From the NCBI GenBank assembly GCA_023663185.1, contig JAMPHY010000028.1:1-36626 (forward strand): a stretch of DNA of 36,626 nt, in the 5' to 3' direction. Origin of the DNA: Clostridiales bacterium (GTDB lineage Bacteria; Bacillota; Clostridia; Lachnospirales; Lachnospiraceae). The notes under the pieces were generated by a model. That model was not told the origin of the DNA and made no database searches. It worked only from the letters and a program-made list of their open reading frames with translations. Position 1 is the first letter of the stretch. Each line of letters opens with the position of its first letter. Positions 14,532 through 22,255 of the stretch are shown one piece after another. The translations under genes and the position numbers were made by a program.

Positions 14532-14735
14532 AGTAGATAGGCTATATGCTTGTCATGTGGACTGACACATAAAATCCGAAATTCTTTCCGGACTTTGGAT
14601 GCCGGACAGTTGGCTGGCAACGGTAAAACCAGCATTGCTTATCGGACTTCGGGTACCGATCAGTTGGCGGACAACAGAAAAATCAGTCGCAAAAGGAAGG
14701 TGTTATCTGCTACGGCAGACGAACCTTCCTTTTTA
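14532..14735 (+). ncRNA. structured repeat RNA, candidate type III-like RNA antitoxin
   Basis: About 200 nt between a promoter and a strong terminator. Two imperfect 54-nt repeats start at 14587 and 14641. Each begins with a 5-bp hairpin around a conserved ACTTYGGRTR-type loop: TCCGG/CCGGA in repeat 1 and ATCGG/CCGAT in repeat 2, so two base pairs covary. Each then has a GTTG-5 nt-CAAC hairpin and an A-rich single-stranded stretch. A weaker partial unit may precede them (14550-14586), with its own TGTCA/TGACA hairpin. There is no open frame with a ribosome site worth calling. The layout (promoter, short tandem RNA repeats, terminator, nuclease gene) matches type III toxin-antitoxin loci. Confidence 0.6.
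14691..14735 (+). terminator. rho-independent terminator between repeat RNA and nuclease gene
   Basis: An outer 10-bp stem (14691-14700 with 14724-14733) and an inner TCTGC/GCAGA stem capped by TACG, a UNCG-class tetraloop closed by C-G, followed by a T-run. In type III systems such a terminator sets the RNA-to-toxin ratio by limiting read-through. Confidence 0.85.
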
Positions 14736-14763
14736 AATTCAAAATATACATAAGGATTTTAAT

Positions 14764-15390
14764 ATGAACAAACCAGAAGCAATCAACATTATCAGCAAAT
14801 GTGCAAAAAAATATAAAAACTACTTAGACGGCTATCAGGTTGTTTTCGTATACCGAGATGAAAACAATCATTCCAACTATGCAGAAGTCAAATTTCGTTC
14901 TTATAATTTTTTGCATTTTGCCGGTGTATCTCCTCGAAAGGGATTGAATGCTAACGACTTTTACCGTTTTGCCTTAAATAATCGTTTAAGCAAAAATGAC
15001 TTTTCTTTCAAAAACAATCACACAACCGAGTTAAAGCTTAGAGTCCTTGAGACTATCATGAATATTGATACAAACGCCAGAATGATAGGTAACTATATAG
15101 GATCTCATATAGACCTTTATACCGAAAAAGTAACCGGTACTACCACAGCCTGTCTCGGTCTGATTGAAAAAGACAACTACTACATTCCTAATAGCGTATT
15201 AAGTGAAGATATTCGCTCCATCGTACCTAAACCACCGGGAAGAATATATGCAATTTTCAAAAAACCTATGAAAAGCAGTTTGTATACACAACTAACTTAC
15301 AAAAGCAAAAATCTAACAATTACAAAAAAATGTCTCCCGCAAAGTCTGGCAGAACAAATCGAACCATCTTTATTGGCAAACGACATATGA
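14764..15390 (+). CDS. PBECR4-like nuclease-fold protein, candidate toxin
   Basis: A 208-residue protein that I assign, from memory of the family pattern, to PBECR4 (phage-associated Barnase-EndoU-ColicinE5/D-RelE-like nuclease 4). The markers are FLHFAGVSPRKGLNANDFYR, a block NNRLSKNDFSF, the TTELKLRVLETIMNI helix, MIGNYIGSHIDLYTEKVTG, CLGLIEKDNYYIPNSVLSED and the final YTQLTYKSKNL. Conserved His 53 (FLHF) and the C-terminal Tyr/Thr/Lys residues are candidate active-site groups for RNA cleavage. AAGGA lies 7 nt before the ATG. It is the only plus-strand gene between 12.1 and 17.6 kb besides the type I peptide. It has no signal peptide or membrane segment, so it probably acts in the cytosol. 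Confidence 0.65.
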   Translation: MNKPEAINIISKCAKKYKNYLDGYQVVFVYRDENNHSNYAEVKFRSYNFLHFAGVSPRKGLNANDFYRFALNNRLSKNDFSFKNNHTTELKLRVLETIMNIDTNARMIGNYIGSHIDLYTEKVTGTTTACLGLIEKDNYYIPNSVLSEDIRSIVPKPPGRIYAIFKKPMKSSLYTQLTYKSKNLTITKKCLPQSLAEQIEPSLLANDI

Positions 15391-15477
15391 TGTCGCACTT
15401 TCGTCCCTTTCAGCTAAGTATGTCCCCACTTTCATTCTGAGTCGTGTTGTTTGCAGCTCTGTCTTACATAGACAATC

Positions 15478-15586
15478 ATAAAAAGAAATAGCATCCCTAC
15501 CCTGAGAAAGTTGGATGCTATTCTTATTCTTTGAATACATTTTAATCTTACTGATGGCAATCGGAGATTCAATTCCGATTACTTCC
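15478..15586 (-). ncRNA. orphan antisense RNA (copy E)
   Basis: Predicted from TTGAAA (15615-15620) and TATAAT (15593-15598), here with a 16-bp spacer, to the T-rich tract after the shared stem. It has no toxin of its own. It would be fully complementary to the 3' untranslated part of the PBECR4-like gene's mRNA and partly complementary to the toxin mRNAs of copies B and C. Confidence 0.55.
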
Positions 15587-15592
15587 AAGTAA

Positions 15593-15620
15593 ATTATACA
15601 CTAGGCCGCTTGAATTTCAA
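15593..15620 (-). promoter_or_regulatory. antisense RNA promoter (copy E)
   Basis: Intact hexamers, but the spacer is shortened by one base to 16 bp relative to copies B and C. Confidence 0.7.
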
Positions 15621-15669
15621 ATAGCTTTTTTCAAACCTTTACACTAATTCAATATTATAATAAAGACCG

Positions 15670-16491
15670 CTATTTCAGCAACCCCTTTTTCCCTGCATAG
15701 TCGCAGATAAAGCAAACAAATGCCAATATCAATAATATAAATACAGTCAGCATATCCCACACATCAAGGATAGACTCTGCCAGCATTTTTGACAGGGCAG
15801 CATTGACGGCAAATACAAATGGAATGACTGATAAAAAAGTTATCCCCCAAGCATTTAACTTCTTCTCTTTTCCTAAGCGTCTGAACAATGCGGCTATTAT
15901 CCACATAAATATGATTGAAAATACTGCCATTACCGCACCTATCGAAAACACTTCTTTGACATTTACCAATCTGCTTAATAACAATAAATAAGGAAGAGTA
16001 AAAACGCTTAACGATATTAAGCTTACTGTAATTCCTTTTTTCCCTAATATGATGCTTGGGAACAATATAACCCATGCAAAAATAATGGAGCTGACCGGAA
16101 TAAGCGACCATGTCAAATTTCCGGATATTGCAAGATTACAGATAAGGCATACCATAATTCCTATCATAAGCGTTGCTGAAAAAAGAATGGAGATAATCCC
16201 ATTCCTTGTTAAATTATTTTCATATTTTATTTTTAAGGCAAGCAGATTTTCATCTGCCCTTTTTTCGTAACTGTCCATGTCAATTTCTTCCCCGCTTAAC
16301 AATTCGTTTACCGTGATTCCCAATATTTCGCAAAGTTCCAACATTATAGATGAATCGGGCATACTTTTCCCTGTTTCCCATTTGGAAACCGCCCTGTCTG
16401 TAATGTTTAGCTTTTCTGCCAACTGTGCCTGAGTTAAATTTTTTTCTTTACGACATTTGGCAATAAATTTTCCAATCTCTGTCTGATTCAT
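15670..16491 (-). CDS. XRE-family HTH regulator with a membrane domain
   Basis: A 273-residue protein. Residues 1-65 are an XRE HTH (GKFIAKCRKEKNLTQAQLAE, then ITDRAVSKWETGKSMPD). A short acidic linker (GEEIDMDSYEKRADEN) follows, then six to seven hydrophobic segments from about residue 100 to 270. Such proteins are membrane-tethered repressors in Firmicutes, often sensing envelope stress or controlling a neighbouring transporter. Start: AAGGA precedes both a GTG and the ATG at 16491; either is possible. It lies 71 nt downstream of the TetR gene. Confidence 0.88.
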   Translation of the reverse strand: MNQTEIGKFIAKCRKEKNLTQAQLAEKLNITDRAVSKWETGKSMPDSSIMLELCEILGITVNELLSGEEIDMDSYEKRADENLLALKIKYENNLTRNGIISILFSATLMIGIMVCLICNLAISGNLTWSLIPVSSIIFAWVILFPSIILGKKGITVSLISLSVFTLPYLLLLSRLVNVKEVFSIGAVMAVFSIIFMWIIAALFRRLGKEKKLNAWGITFLSVIPFVFAVNAALSKMLAESILDVWDMLTVFILLILAFVCFICDYAGKKGLLK

Positions 16492-16562
16492 CACATTTTT
16501 TCCTTAAAGGATACGACTAATCACAAGTTTTTTACATGAATCAGTGGTTGAATCGGGGAAAT

Positions 16563-17147
16563 TCAACTGTTGGTTGGAAAGTTTCTCTCCTGTATCGCCA
16601 AGACCGCGCCCTTATAAACGCGCTCTAAATGCGTTGCTATAAGCTTTTCATCATATTCTAAAGAATTGTTGGCGATGATACTTGCGTATCCGTGGACAAA
16701 CATCGCAAGCGTGGCAAAAACTTCTTTTGTCTGCTCTAAGTCCATTTTCATAGCTTCCTGCATCGCCGAAAGAACAGGCGTAAGCCCTTCCGAATTTATC
16801 ATATCGGGCAGACTGTTTCCGACGGCATATCCCGATTGGAAAAGAAAACGGAACAAATTAGGCTCTTCCACGGCAAAGCGTATATAATTCAGCCCTATCC
16901 TAAGCATAACGGTTTCCTGCGTTTCCGGAATATTCATCAGATACTTGGTATGATAATCGTCTGCTTTTGCGTAAGCAGCTTTTTTAAGTTCTTCAATCGT
17001 GGCAAAATGGTACATGACAGGCTGCGTGGAACAATTAAGCTTCCCCGCGACAGTCCGTGCGTTGATATTTTCCATGCCATCGGCTCTTGCAACCTCAAAA
17101 GCTGCGTCCACCACCATCTCTTTTGTGATTTTTGCTTTCGGCGGCAT
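16563..17147 (-). CDS. TetR/AcrR family transcriptional regulator
   Basis: A 194-residue regulator. The N-terminal HTH is standard (TKEMVVDAAFEVARADGMEN, then NARTVAGKLNCSTQPVMYHF). The C-terminal ligand domain contains NYIRFAVEEPNLFRFLFQSG and MFVHGYASIIANNSL, the latter the WHG-like pattern of this subgroup. The inducer and targets are unknown. The gene follows DUF3784 by 32 nt and precedes the XRE-membrane gene, so the three may be one transcript from the box near 17543. Confidence 0.92.
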   Translation of the reverse strand: MPPKAKITKEMVVDAAFEVARADGMENINARTVAGKLNCSTQPVMYHFATIEELKKAAYAKADDYHTKYLMNIPETQETVMLRIGLNYIRFAVEEPNLFRFLFQSGYAVGNSLPDMINSEGLTPVLSAMQEAMKMDLEQTKEVFATLAMFVHGYASIIANNSLEYDEKLIATHLERVYKGAVLAIQERNFPTNS

Positions 17148-17179
17148 TGGCTCTCTCCTTTATTCCTTTTAAATTCTTG

Positions 17180-17506
17180 TCATGAATGCCTTAAAAGAAT
17201 ATTCTTATATATCCGCCACACAACATATATCCCCAATGTGCTTTCAAGTAAAATGCAGACAATTCCAAACTCAAAATATATCAGGCAAAGTATCCCTGCT
17301 GCCACAAATGCCAAAGCGCACCTTATATATAACTTGGACATTTCATCGTTATATCCCTGAATGTCCTTCACTTTTCCATTTAAACTCTTATCTCCCGCCC
17401 AAAAAACAATGGGTTCTCTGCTGTTTTTATTGTAATACCCTATTACAAACAGCGGAAATGCACAAAAAAGACAACTGACTAATCCGACAATGCCTGCACC
17501 TGACAT
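17180..17506 (-). CDS. DUF3784 family membrane protein
   Basis: A 108-residue protein with three hydrophobic segments and the family pattern FPLFVIGYYNKNS, then the loop VKDIQGYNDEMSKLYIRCAL, then two adjacent membrane segments. Function unknown; members often sit next to regulators in Clostridia. The ATG at 17506 has GGGGG 7 nt upstream and is preferred over a GTG two codons earlier. Confidence 0.8.
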   Translation of the reverse strand: MSGAGIVGLVSCLFCAFPLFVIGYYNKNSREPIVFWAGDKSLNGKVKDIQGYNDEMSKLYIRCALAFVAAGILCLIYFEFGIVCILLESTLGIYVVWRIYKNILLRHS

Positions 17507-17542
17507 AACCACACCCCCATATTATGATTTTTAAATATAATC

Positions 17543-17590
17543 TATGAATATAATTTTACCACAAAAACACCGATATTACTATCAAATTAT
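17543..17590 (-). promoter_or_regulatory. repeat-borne leftward promoter box (copy F, diverged)
   Basis: A diverged copy of the box at 11589, 13404 and 14406 without any type I toxin sequence. The minus strand has TGGTAAAAT as an extended -10 (17553-17558) and GATAGTAATATC at the -35 position. It lies 47 nt above the DUF3784 start codon. Confidence 0.55.
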
Positions 17591-17613
17591 GGCAAAAAAC
17601 TTCCCCATGTCAC

Positions 17614-17642
17614 TTGAGTATTTTTATAAATTCCGCTATGAT
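17614..17642 (+). promoter_or_regulatory. promoter of the patatin gene
   Basis: TTGAGT (17614-17619) and TATGAT (17637-17642) with a 17-bp spacer, about 22 nt upstream of the patatin start codon. Confidence 0.7.
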
Positions 17643-17664
17643 ATGAAGTAAAGGGGGCTTCAAT

Positions 17665-18519
17665 ATGAAACAGAAAATCGGCGTAGTTGATGTAGGCGGT
17701 GGATATCGCGGCGCTTATGCCGCCGGAGTATTAGACTATTGTCTGGAGCATAAAATTTATTTTGACCTTGGCATCGGCGTTTCCGCCGGAAGTGCAAATT
17801 TAATTTCTTATGCCGCAGGGCAGAATAGGCGCAACCATAAGTTTTATACGGAATACGGACTCCGCAAGGAATATGCGGGAATTAGAAACTTTCTTTTGAA
17901 AAAATCATTTGTGGATTTAGATTATATTTATAGTACGCTGAGCAACTCAGACGGCGAATACCCTCTGGATTATCCCGCTGTTGTTAAAAATCCTATGGAA
18001 TTTATAGCAGTTGCAACCGAAGCCGAAACAGGAGATGTAAAATATTTTACTAAAAGCGACGTGTCGCAGGATAATTACAATATTATGAAAGCCTCCAGCT
18101 CAATTCCCTTCGTCGGTCCGCCTTACCCTGTGAATGAAAAACTATACTACGACGGTGCTTTAGCTGACCCTGTTCCCATCGAAAAAGCATTTCAGATGGG
18201 CTGTGATAAAGTAGTGCTGATTTTAACCATGCCGGAAGATACCATTCGCTCGTCTGAGCGAGATAGAAAACTTGCCGCACGGATTAAGAAAAAATATCCA
18301 CAGGCAGCAAAAAAACTGGAACTGCGCGCGCAGAAATATAATGACAGCGTGGCTTATGCAAAGCGCTATGCCGCGCAGGGAAAAGTTCTGATTGTCGCTC
18401 CCGACGATACCTGCGGCGTCAACACTTTAAGCCGTGACAAAGACGCCTTGCTAAGACTTTATGACAAGGGGTATCTTGACGGGCAAAAAATACCGCCGTT
18501 TTATGAAACTTTACAATAG
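17665..18519 (+). CDS. patatin-like phospholipase (YjjU/RssA-type)
   Basis: A 284-residue serine hydrolase of the patatin family, bacterial COG4667 type. The oxyanion glycines are in VVDVGGGYRGAYAAGVLDY, the nucleophile elbow is LGIGVSAGSANLIS (Ser in GVSAGS), and the catalytic aspartate is in YYDGALADPVPIE. The C-terminal part has the RYAAQGKVLIVAPDDTCGV block of this subgroup. It is likely cytosolic (no signal peptide) and cleaves acyl groups from lipids. AAAGGGGG lies about 9 nt before the ATG. It overlaps the convergent reductase gene by 9 nt at the 3' end. Confidence 0.93.
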   Translation: MKQKIGVVDVGGGYRGAYAAGVLDYCLEHKIYFDLGIGVSAGSANLISYAAGQNRRNHKFYTEYGLRKEYAGIRNFLLKKSFVDLDYIYSTLSNSDGEYPLDYPAVVKNPMEFIAVATEAETGDVKYFTKSDVSQDNYNIMKASSSIPFVGPPYPVNEKLYYDGALADPVPIEKAFQMGCDKVVLILTMPEDTIRSSERDRKLAARIKKKYPQAAKKLELRAQKYNDSVAYAKRYAAQGKVLIVAPDDTCGVNTLSRDKDALLRLYDKGYLDGQKIPPFYETLQ

Positions 18520-19092
18520 TATGCTCTTCCCGAACTCATATGCCTGTTTTAAATAATCCGTTTTATCTATCTGCGGACTACCGTTTGTATCGCCGCAGCC
18601 TCCGGCAAGCAGCATACCTTTATCATGAAATCCCATGTAATTTACCAATGTAAATTGATAATAAGAAACCGCCTGTTCAAATGTCCAGAAAAAATTATCG
18701 GCAGAAGTCATCAACAAGGCGCAGTCCTTCACAGGATACTTTTCATATCTCCCCAGCGGTGGATTGGCGTCTTCCTCTGCAATACAATAAAATCTTTCAA
18801 TAAACGCCTTCAGCTTGGACGAAATCGTCCAAAAATATAAAGGCGACGCAAAAACAATGCAATCGGCATTTTTAATTTTGGGAACCATATCGTTAAAAGA
18901 ATCCTTCTGAATACACGGTTTCCCATAACGACAGGCGTTACAGCCAATACAACCATTCACTTCATTCTTTAGAAGAGAAATGTATTCCACTTTATGCCCT
19001 GCGTCTTCTGCTCCCTTTATAAAAGAATCTGCCAGTTGCGCGGTATTCCCTTTTGGTCTTCCGCCGCCTTGTATTACAAGTATATTTTTCAT
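18511..19092 (-). CDS. flavodoxin-fold NAD(P)H-dependent oxidoreductase (iron-sulfur flavoprotein-like)
   Basis: A 193-residue flavodoxin-like protein. VIQGGGRPKGNTAQLADSFI is the FMN phosphate-binding start. The cysteine cluster CIGCNACRYGKPC matches the iron-sulfur flavoprotein/multimeric flavodoxin group. IVFASPLYFWTISSKLKAFIE is the FMN isoalloxazine-contact region. It probably reduces quinones, azo or nitro compounds, or transfers electrons. The ATG at 19092 has GGAAGGAG about 7 nt upstream; a TTG six codons earlier lies inside that site and is rejected. Confidence 0.9.
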   Translation of the reverse strand: MKNILVIQGGGRPKGNTAQLADSFIKGAEDAGHKVEYISLLKNEVNGCIGCNACRYGKPCIQKDSFNDMVPKIKNADCIVFASPLYFWTISSKLKAFIERFYCIAEEDANPPLGRYEKYPVKDCALLMTSADNFFWTFEQAVSYYQFTLVNYMGFHDKGMLLAGGCGDTNGSPQIDKTDYLKQAYEFGKSILL

Positions 19093-19154
19093 CTGAATAC
19101 TCCTTCCCAACTGAAAATTCTTACCGGCACGCTATTCCCGAAAATTGAACTTCC

Positions 19155-21077
19155 CTATTTTTCAGAAACAGAAATACAAAAAGGACTCATCGGATAGCCT
19201 TCTTTATTATAAATAATCGCGCCGCTATTGGTATTATGATATATGTACCTGATTTCTTTTATCTCCCCTGCCGGGCTGCCGCCGCATGAAAGCACTATCC
19301 GGTCAGGCATAAGCTCCGCCTGCGCCGCATGGACTATGCCTTTTTCGTCCACCATATCGAAATCGGTCACTTCTTCGCCTTTATCTTCGGAAAATGCGTA
19401 AATTCCACCTGTTGCGTTTTTTAAGAATAACGTCGCAAAATACTCAGAGTCCACTATTTTACACTCAATTCTCTCTATCTGCGGTCCCTGAGATTCCGTT
19501 TTATAATCATAAAGCATATCGGCGGCAAGCATGGCAAGGCGCGAACCGACGCCCTTTTTATTAAGGGGATGCAAGTCATTGTCTTCCCCTAAGTCTATCG
19601 CGACCGCCATTCTCGTATTCGGTATGGGCAAAGCCTGCCTTTGCGCTTCTCTGAGCGCCGGCCAGTTATTGAAGGTTCCATGCCTGTCTTTGTCAAACTT
19701 CTCCGTAGAAAAGTTAGGAAGCTGCACATATAAAAACGGCAGTCCGTTATCGTTCCATTTCTTTCTGTATCCGCTTATCAGCCTTTGCATTAAATCTAAA
19801 TATGAGTCTGGTCTGCACGAATTAGCCTCGCCCTGATACCAAAGCACTCCGGCAATCATATATTTATGGCAGGGTGCGGTCATGCCGTTATAAAGTCCTG
19901 TCGGTTTCCAGTTTACGAAGTCCGTCTCCGGAACCATCTCACACGCTGCGCCGATTCGGTACTTCCATGTCCCCGACAGTTCGATTCTCTCTTCATCATT
20001 AAAAATCGCATATATCTTGCCAACAGTAAACCTTCCATGTCCAATCTCGCTTTTTACACGGATTGTTATAATATTTTCACCTTCTTTAAACGTCCCCGCG
20101 GGCACTATGTACTTTCTCGGCGGATACTGATAATCCGTCTGCCCTACTCTCTTGCCGTTAATATACACCGTGTCGCTATCCACTATCGTCCCAAGCCACA
20201 ACTTCGCTTCCTTGCCGGCAAAACTCTCGGAAACATTAAACTTACGCCGAAACCACACGCTGCCAATAAAGCCGTTTAATTCTTCATTATCACTGAAAAA
20301 ACACGGTATTTCTATCTCTTTAAAATCCGGAATATCATTTAAACTCTGCGCCCAGTTATCCCTAACTCCTAAATCCGCGTCTTCCAGCTTTTTATGCCAA
20401 TCCGCCGCCTGCCGCATATTCTGCCCTATCCTGCGTTTTATAAATTCATCGTCGGCATACTGCTTAGCAAGCAAAAGAAAATCGTCGCAGCCTTCCAGCA
20501 TGTCTTTTCCCAGCCACGACTCGATTCTGGAACCGCCTAAGCTTGCATTGATAAGTCCAACGGGCGTACCCGTAATCTTATATATCTGCTCGGCAAAAAA
20601 ATAAGCCGTCGCGGAAAAATCCAAAATCGTATCCGCACACGCTGCTTTCCACTCGCCTGTCAGATGGTCTTTTAACGGTGCGTGAAAATCACTATGCTCA
20701 GTTATCTTAAAAGTGCGAATACACGGGTTATCACAATTTTTAATTTCATCAGGATATTTATCGCTCACGCGGCGCATGGGAAGTTCCATATTGGACTGTC
20801 CTGAACACAGCCATACGTCGCCGATAAGAATGTCCTTGATAGTCCTCTCATTGCCCGCATCGTCGGATATGTACATTTCACAGGTCTTCGATGGCTCAAG
20901 CCCTTCCATGAATATCTCCCAGCAGCCGTCGCCCCTTACTCTCGTCGTATACTCTTTTTCAAGAAAAGCCACCGTAACACGTCTTTCCGGCTCGTCCCAG
21001 CCCCATATACGCACTCTTTTCTTTTGTTGTAATACCATTCCGTCGCTTATAAGTCTGGGAAGTTTCAATGTGTTCAT
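19155..21077 (-). CDS. sialate O-acetylesterase-type SASA/SGNH esterase
   Basis: A 640-residue cytosolic esterase. The SGNH/SASA signature is GDVWLCSGQSNMELPM (nucleophile Ser in GQSN), with GSRIESWLG (the Gly block), GVLWYQGEANS (the Asn/Gly block) and DLGEDNDLHPLNKKGVG (catalytic Asp and His, DxxH). A Gal-binding-like beta domain is inserted around residues 265-380 (WFRRKFNVSES, then VYINGKRVGQTDYQYPPRKY). These enzymes remove O-acetyl groups from sialic acid or plant glycans. There is no signal peptide, so it acts on imported sugars. The HAD gene lies 18 nt upstream, probably in one operon. Confidence 0.93.
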   Translation of the reverse strand: MNTLKLPRLISDGMVLQQKKRVRIWGWDEPERRVTVAFLEKEYTTRVRGDGCWEIFMEGLEPSKTCEMYISDDAGNERTIKDILIGDVWLCSGQSNMELPMRRVSDKYPDEIKNCDNPCIRTFKITEHSDFHAPLKDHLTGEWKAACADTILDFSATAYFFAEQIYKITGTPVGLINASLGGSRIESWLGKDMLEGCDDFLLLAKQYADDEFIKRRIGQNMRQAADWHKKLEDADLGVRDNWAQSLNDIPDFKEIEIPCFFSDNEELNGFIGSVWFRRKFNVSESFAGKEAKLWLGTIVDSDTVYINGKRVGQTDYQYPPRKYIVPAGTFKEGENIITIRVKSEIGHGRFTVGKIYAIFNDEERIELSGTWKYRIGAACEMVPETDFVNWKPTGLYNGMTAPCHKYMIAGVLWYQGEANSCRPDSYLDLMQRLISGYRKKWNDNGLPFLYVQLPNFSTEKFDKDRHGTFNNWPALREAQRQALPIPNTRMAVAIDLGEDNDLHPLNKKGVGSRLAMLAADMLYDYKTESQGPQIERIECKIVDSEYFATLFLKNATGGIYAFSEDKGEEVTDFDMVDEKGIVHAAQAELMPDRIVLSCGGSPAGEIKEIRYIYHNTNSGAIIYNKEGYPMSPFCISVSEK

Positions 21078-21095
21078 AATTCCCGCAATCCTTTC

Positions 21096-21701
21096 TTAAC
21101 AGTTTACCCCTAATTTCTTAAGTTCTTCTATCGCCTGCTCTTGATTTTTAAAATGAATCGTATGGATTCCGAATTTTGACGCTCCTATCAGGTTTCTTTC
21201 CGTATCGTCCAAAAAGACGCATTCTTCAGGCTTAAGCTTATATCTGTCGATTAAAAGCTGGTAAATTTCAGGCATTGGCTTTATAACTCTCTCCTTATAG
21301 GAGAGTATTCCGCCGTCCGTATAGGGAATAAAATCCAGCGCGTCGGCACAATCTATATCCGCCTTTCTTGAAAAATTAGAAAGATATAAAACCTTGTAGC
21401 CTTTCTGCTTTAATTCCTTAATCCACGGTATAGCGTAGTCGCTCCTTGAGACAATTCCTTTTACATTGGAAAAGCATCTTCGTATGTCATCTTCCAGTTC
21501 AGGCGCATTATCAATAAAGCATTGCAAAATCTCCTCATCGGTAAGCTCGCCCTTGTCATACTCATTCCACTTATCATTCTTCACGGTCGCCTCAGTCATG
21601 CGCTCAAACTTATCTCCTGTTATGCCCTTCCCTGCAAAAAATTCCCTCCATGTAAATCCCGCAAGGACGTTTCCTATATCAAAAATAATTGTTGTTATCA
21701 T
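21096..21701 (-). CDS. HAD-IA family hydrolase (YihX-like phosphatase)
   Basis: A 201-residue haloacid-dehalogenase-family protein. Motif I is TIIFDIGNVLAGF, where DxG replaces the DxD found in most phosphatases, as is usual in the YihX/sugar-phosphatase group. Motif II is VLYLSNFSRK, the motif III lysine is in YKERVIKPMPEIYQLL, and motif IV is CVFLDDTERNLIGA. The probable role is a sugar-phosphate phosphatase, in keeping with the SASA esterase downstream. AAAGGAG lies about 11 nt before the ATG. Confidence 0.9.
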   Translation of the reverse strand: MITTIIFDIGNVLAGFTWREFFAGKGITGDKFERMTEATVKNDKWNEYDKGELTDEEILQCFIDNAPELEDDIRRCFSNVKGIVSRSDYAIPWIKELKQKGYKVLYLSNFSRKADIDCADALDFIPYTDGGILSYKERVIKPMPEIYQLLIDRYKLKPEECVFLDDTERNLIGASKFGIHTIHFKNQEQAIEELKKLGVNC

Positions 21702-21758
21702 GTCTATTGTTCTCCTTTCATAGCTGCAACACTATAATTAGTTGCCTGAACTCAATAT

Positions 21759-22229
21759 CTACTTAGCTCTGCGTTTCCCGCTATACTCCTTTGACACAAT
21801 CTTAAACACACACACCGAGTCCGCCTGCTCTTTGGTAAACTCCATATTTTTCCCGGTCTGGTGCGCAAACATCTTAGCAAGGGCGTATCCTTTATCGGTA
21901 GGATTTTCTATAAATACCGCCTCGCCGCTTCCCATGACACTTGAATACTCCTGCCCCGTACCACACGGAACTTCCGAATATAACAGCTTTCCTTCGTCAT
22001 AAATAGTGAAACACACCTTATTATTGCGCTTTAGGATATCTGTTTTCCTTCCTTCTTTCGCACAATGAAAATACAGAATAAGCGTGTCTTTTTCAAATTC
22101 ATATCCATAACTGAGCGGTACTGCGTATGGCGCGTCATCATCAATCATAGAAATAACCGCGGTCTTGCACCTGTCCAATATTCCGGTTATTTCATTAATA
22201 TTGGTAACTTCCCTGTCTTTTCTCCTCAT
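21759..22229 (-). CDS. pyridoxamine 5'-phosphate oxidase-like protein, NimA-type
   Basis: A 156-residue split-barrel flavoprotein resembling the nitroimidazole-resistance (NimA) group. The conserved opening is EITGILDRCKTAVISMIDDD, then PYAVPLSYGYEFEKDTLILYFHCAKEGRK, which forms the cofactor pocket (HxAxxGxK). NKVCFTIYDE and GSGEAVFIEN follow. Relatives reduce nitro groups or bind FMN or heme. It is a single-domain protein, unlike the HTH fusion at 3065. AAGGAG lies about 7 nt before the start. Confidence 0.88.
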   Translation of the reverse strand: MRRKDREVTNINEITGILDRCKTAVISMIDDDAPYAVPLSYGYEFEKDTLILYFHCAKEGRKTDILKRNNKVCFTIYDEGKLLYSEVPCGTGQEYSSVMGSGEAVFIENPTDKGYALAKMFAHQTGKNMEFTKEQADSVCVFKIVSKEYSGKRRAK

Positions 22230-22255
22230 GTTTATGCTCCTTATCCCTCAATAAA

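Larger units (their letters stand above)
15444..15632. repeat. repeat copy E: right half of a split type I module (orphan antisense RNA)
   Basis: Homology with copies B and C resumes at about codon 12 of the toxin and runs to the end of the repeat. The toxin promoter, ribosome site and N-terminus are absent, so no toxin can be made. The 10-bp terminator stem (15487-15496, 15513-15522) and the antisense unit are kept. Confidence 0.8.

Noticed and set aside
14532-14735. Retron msr-msd RNA or CRISPR-like array
   Set aside because: No reverse transcriptase lies nearby, and two 54-nt imperfect repeats without unique spacers are not a CRISPR array.
14764-15390. Assignment of the nuclease to ToxN/AbiQ, CptN or TenpN
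   Set aside because: The length and motifs (HFAG turn, NANDFYR, YIPNSVL) do not match those families as I know them; PBECR4 fits better.
15370-15588. A 72-codon minus-strand frame over copy E
   Set aside because: It runs through the antisense RNA hairpins and has no ribosome site or family likeness. It is better explained as the orphan antisense RNA.
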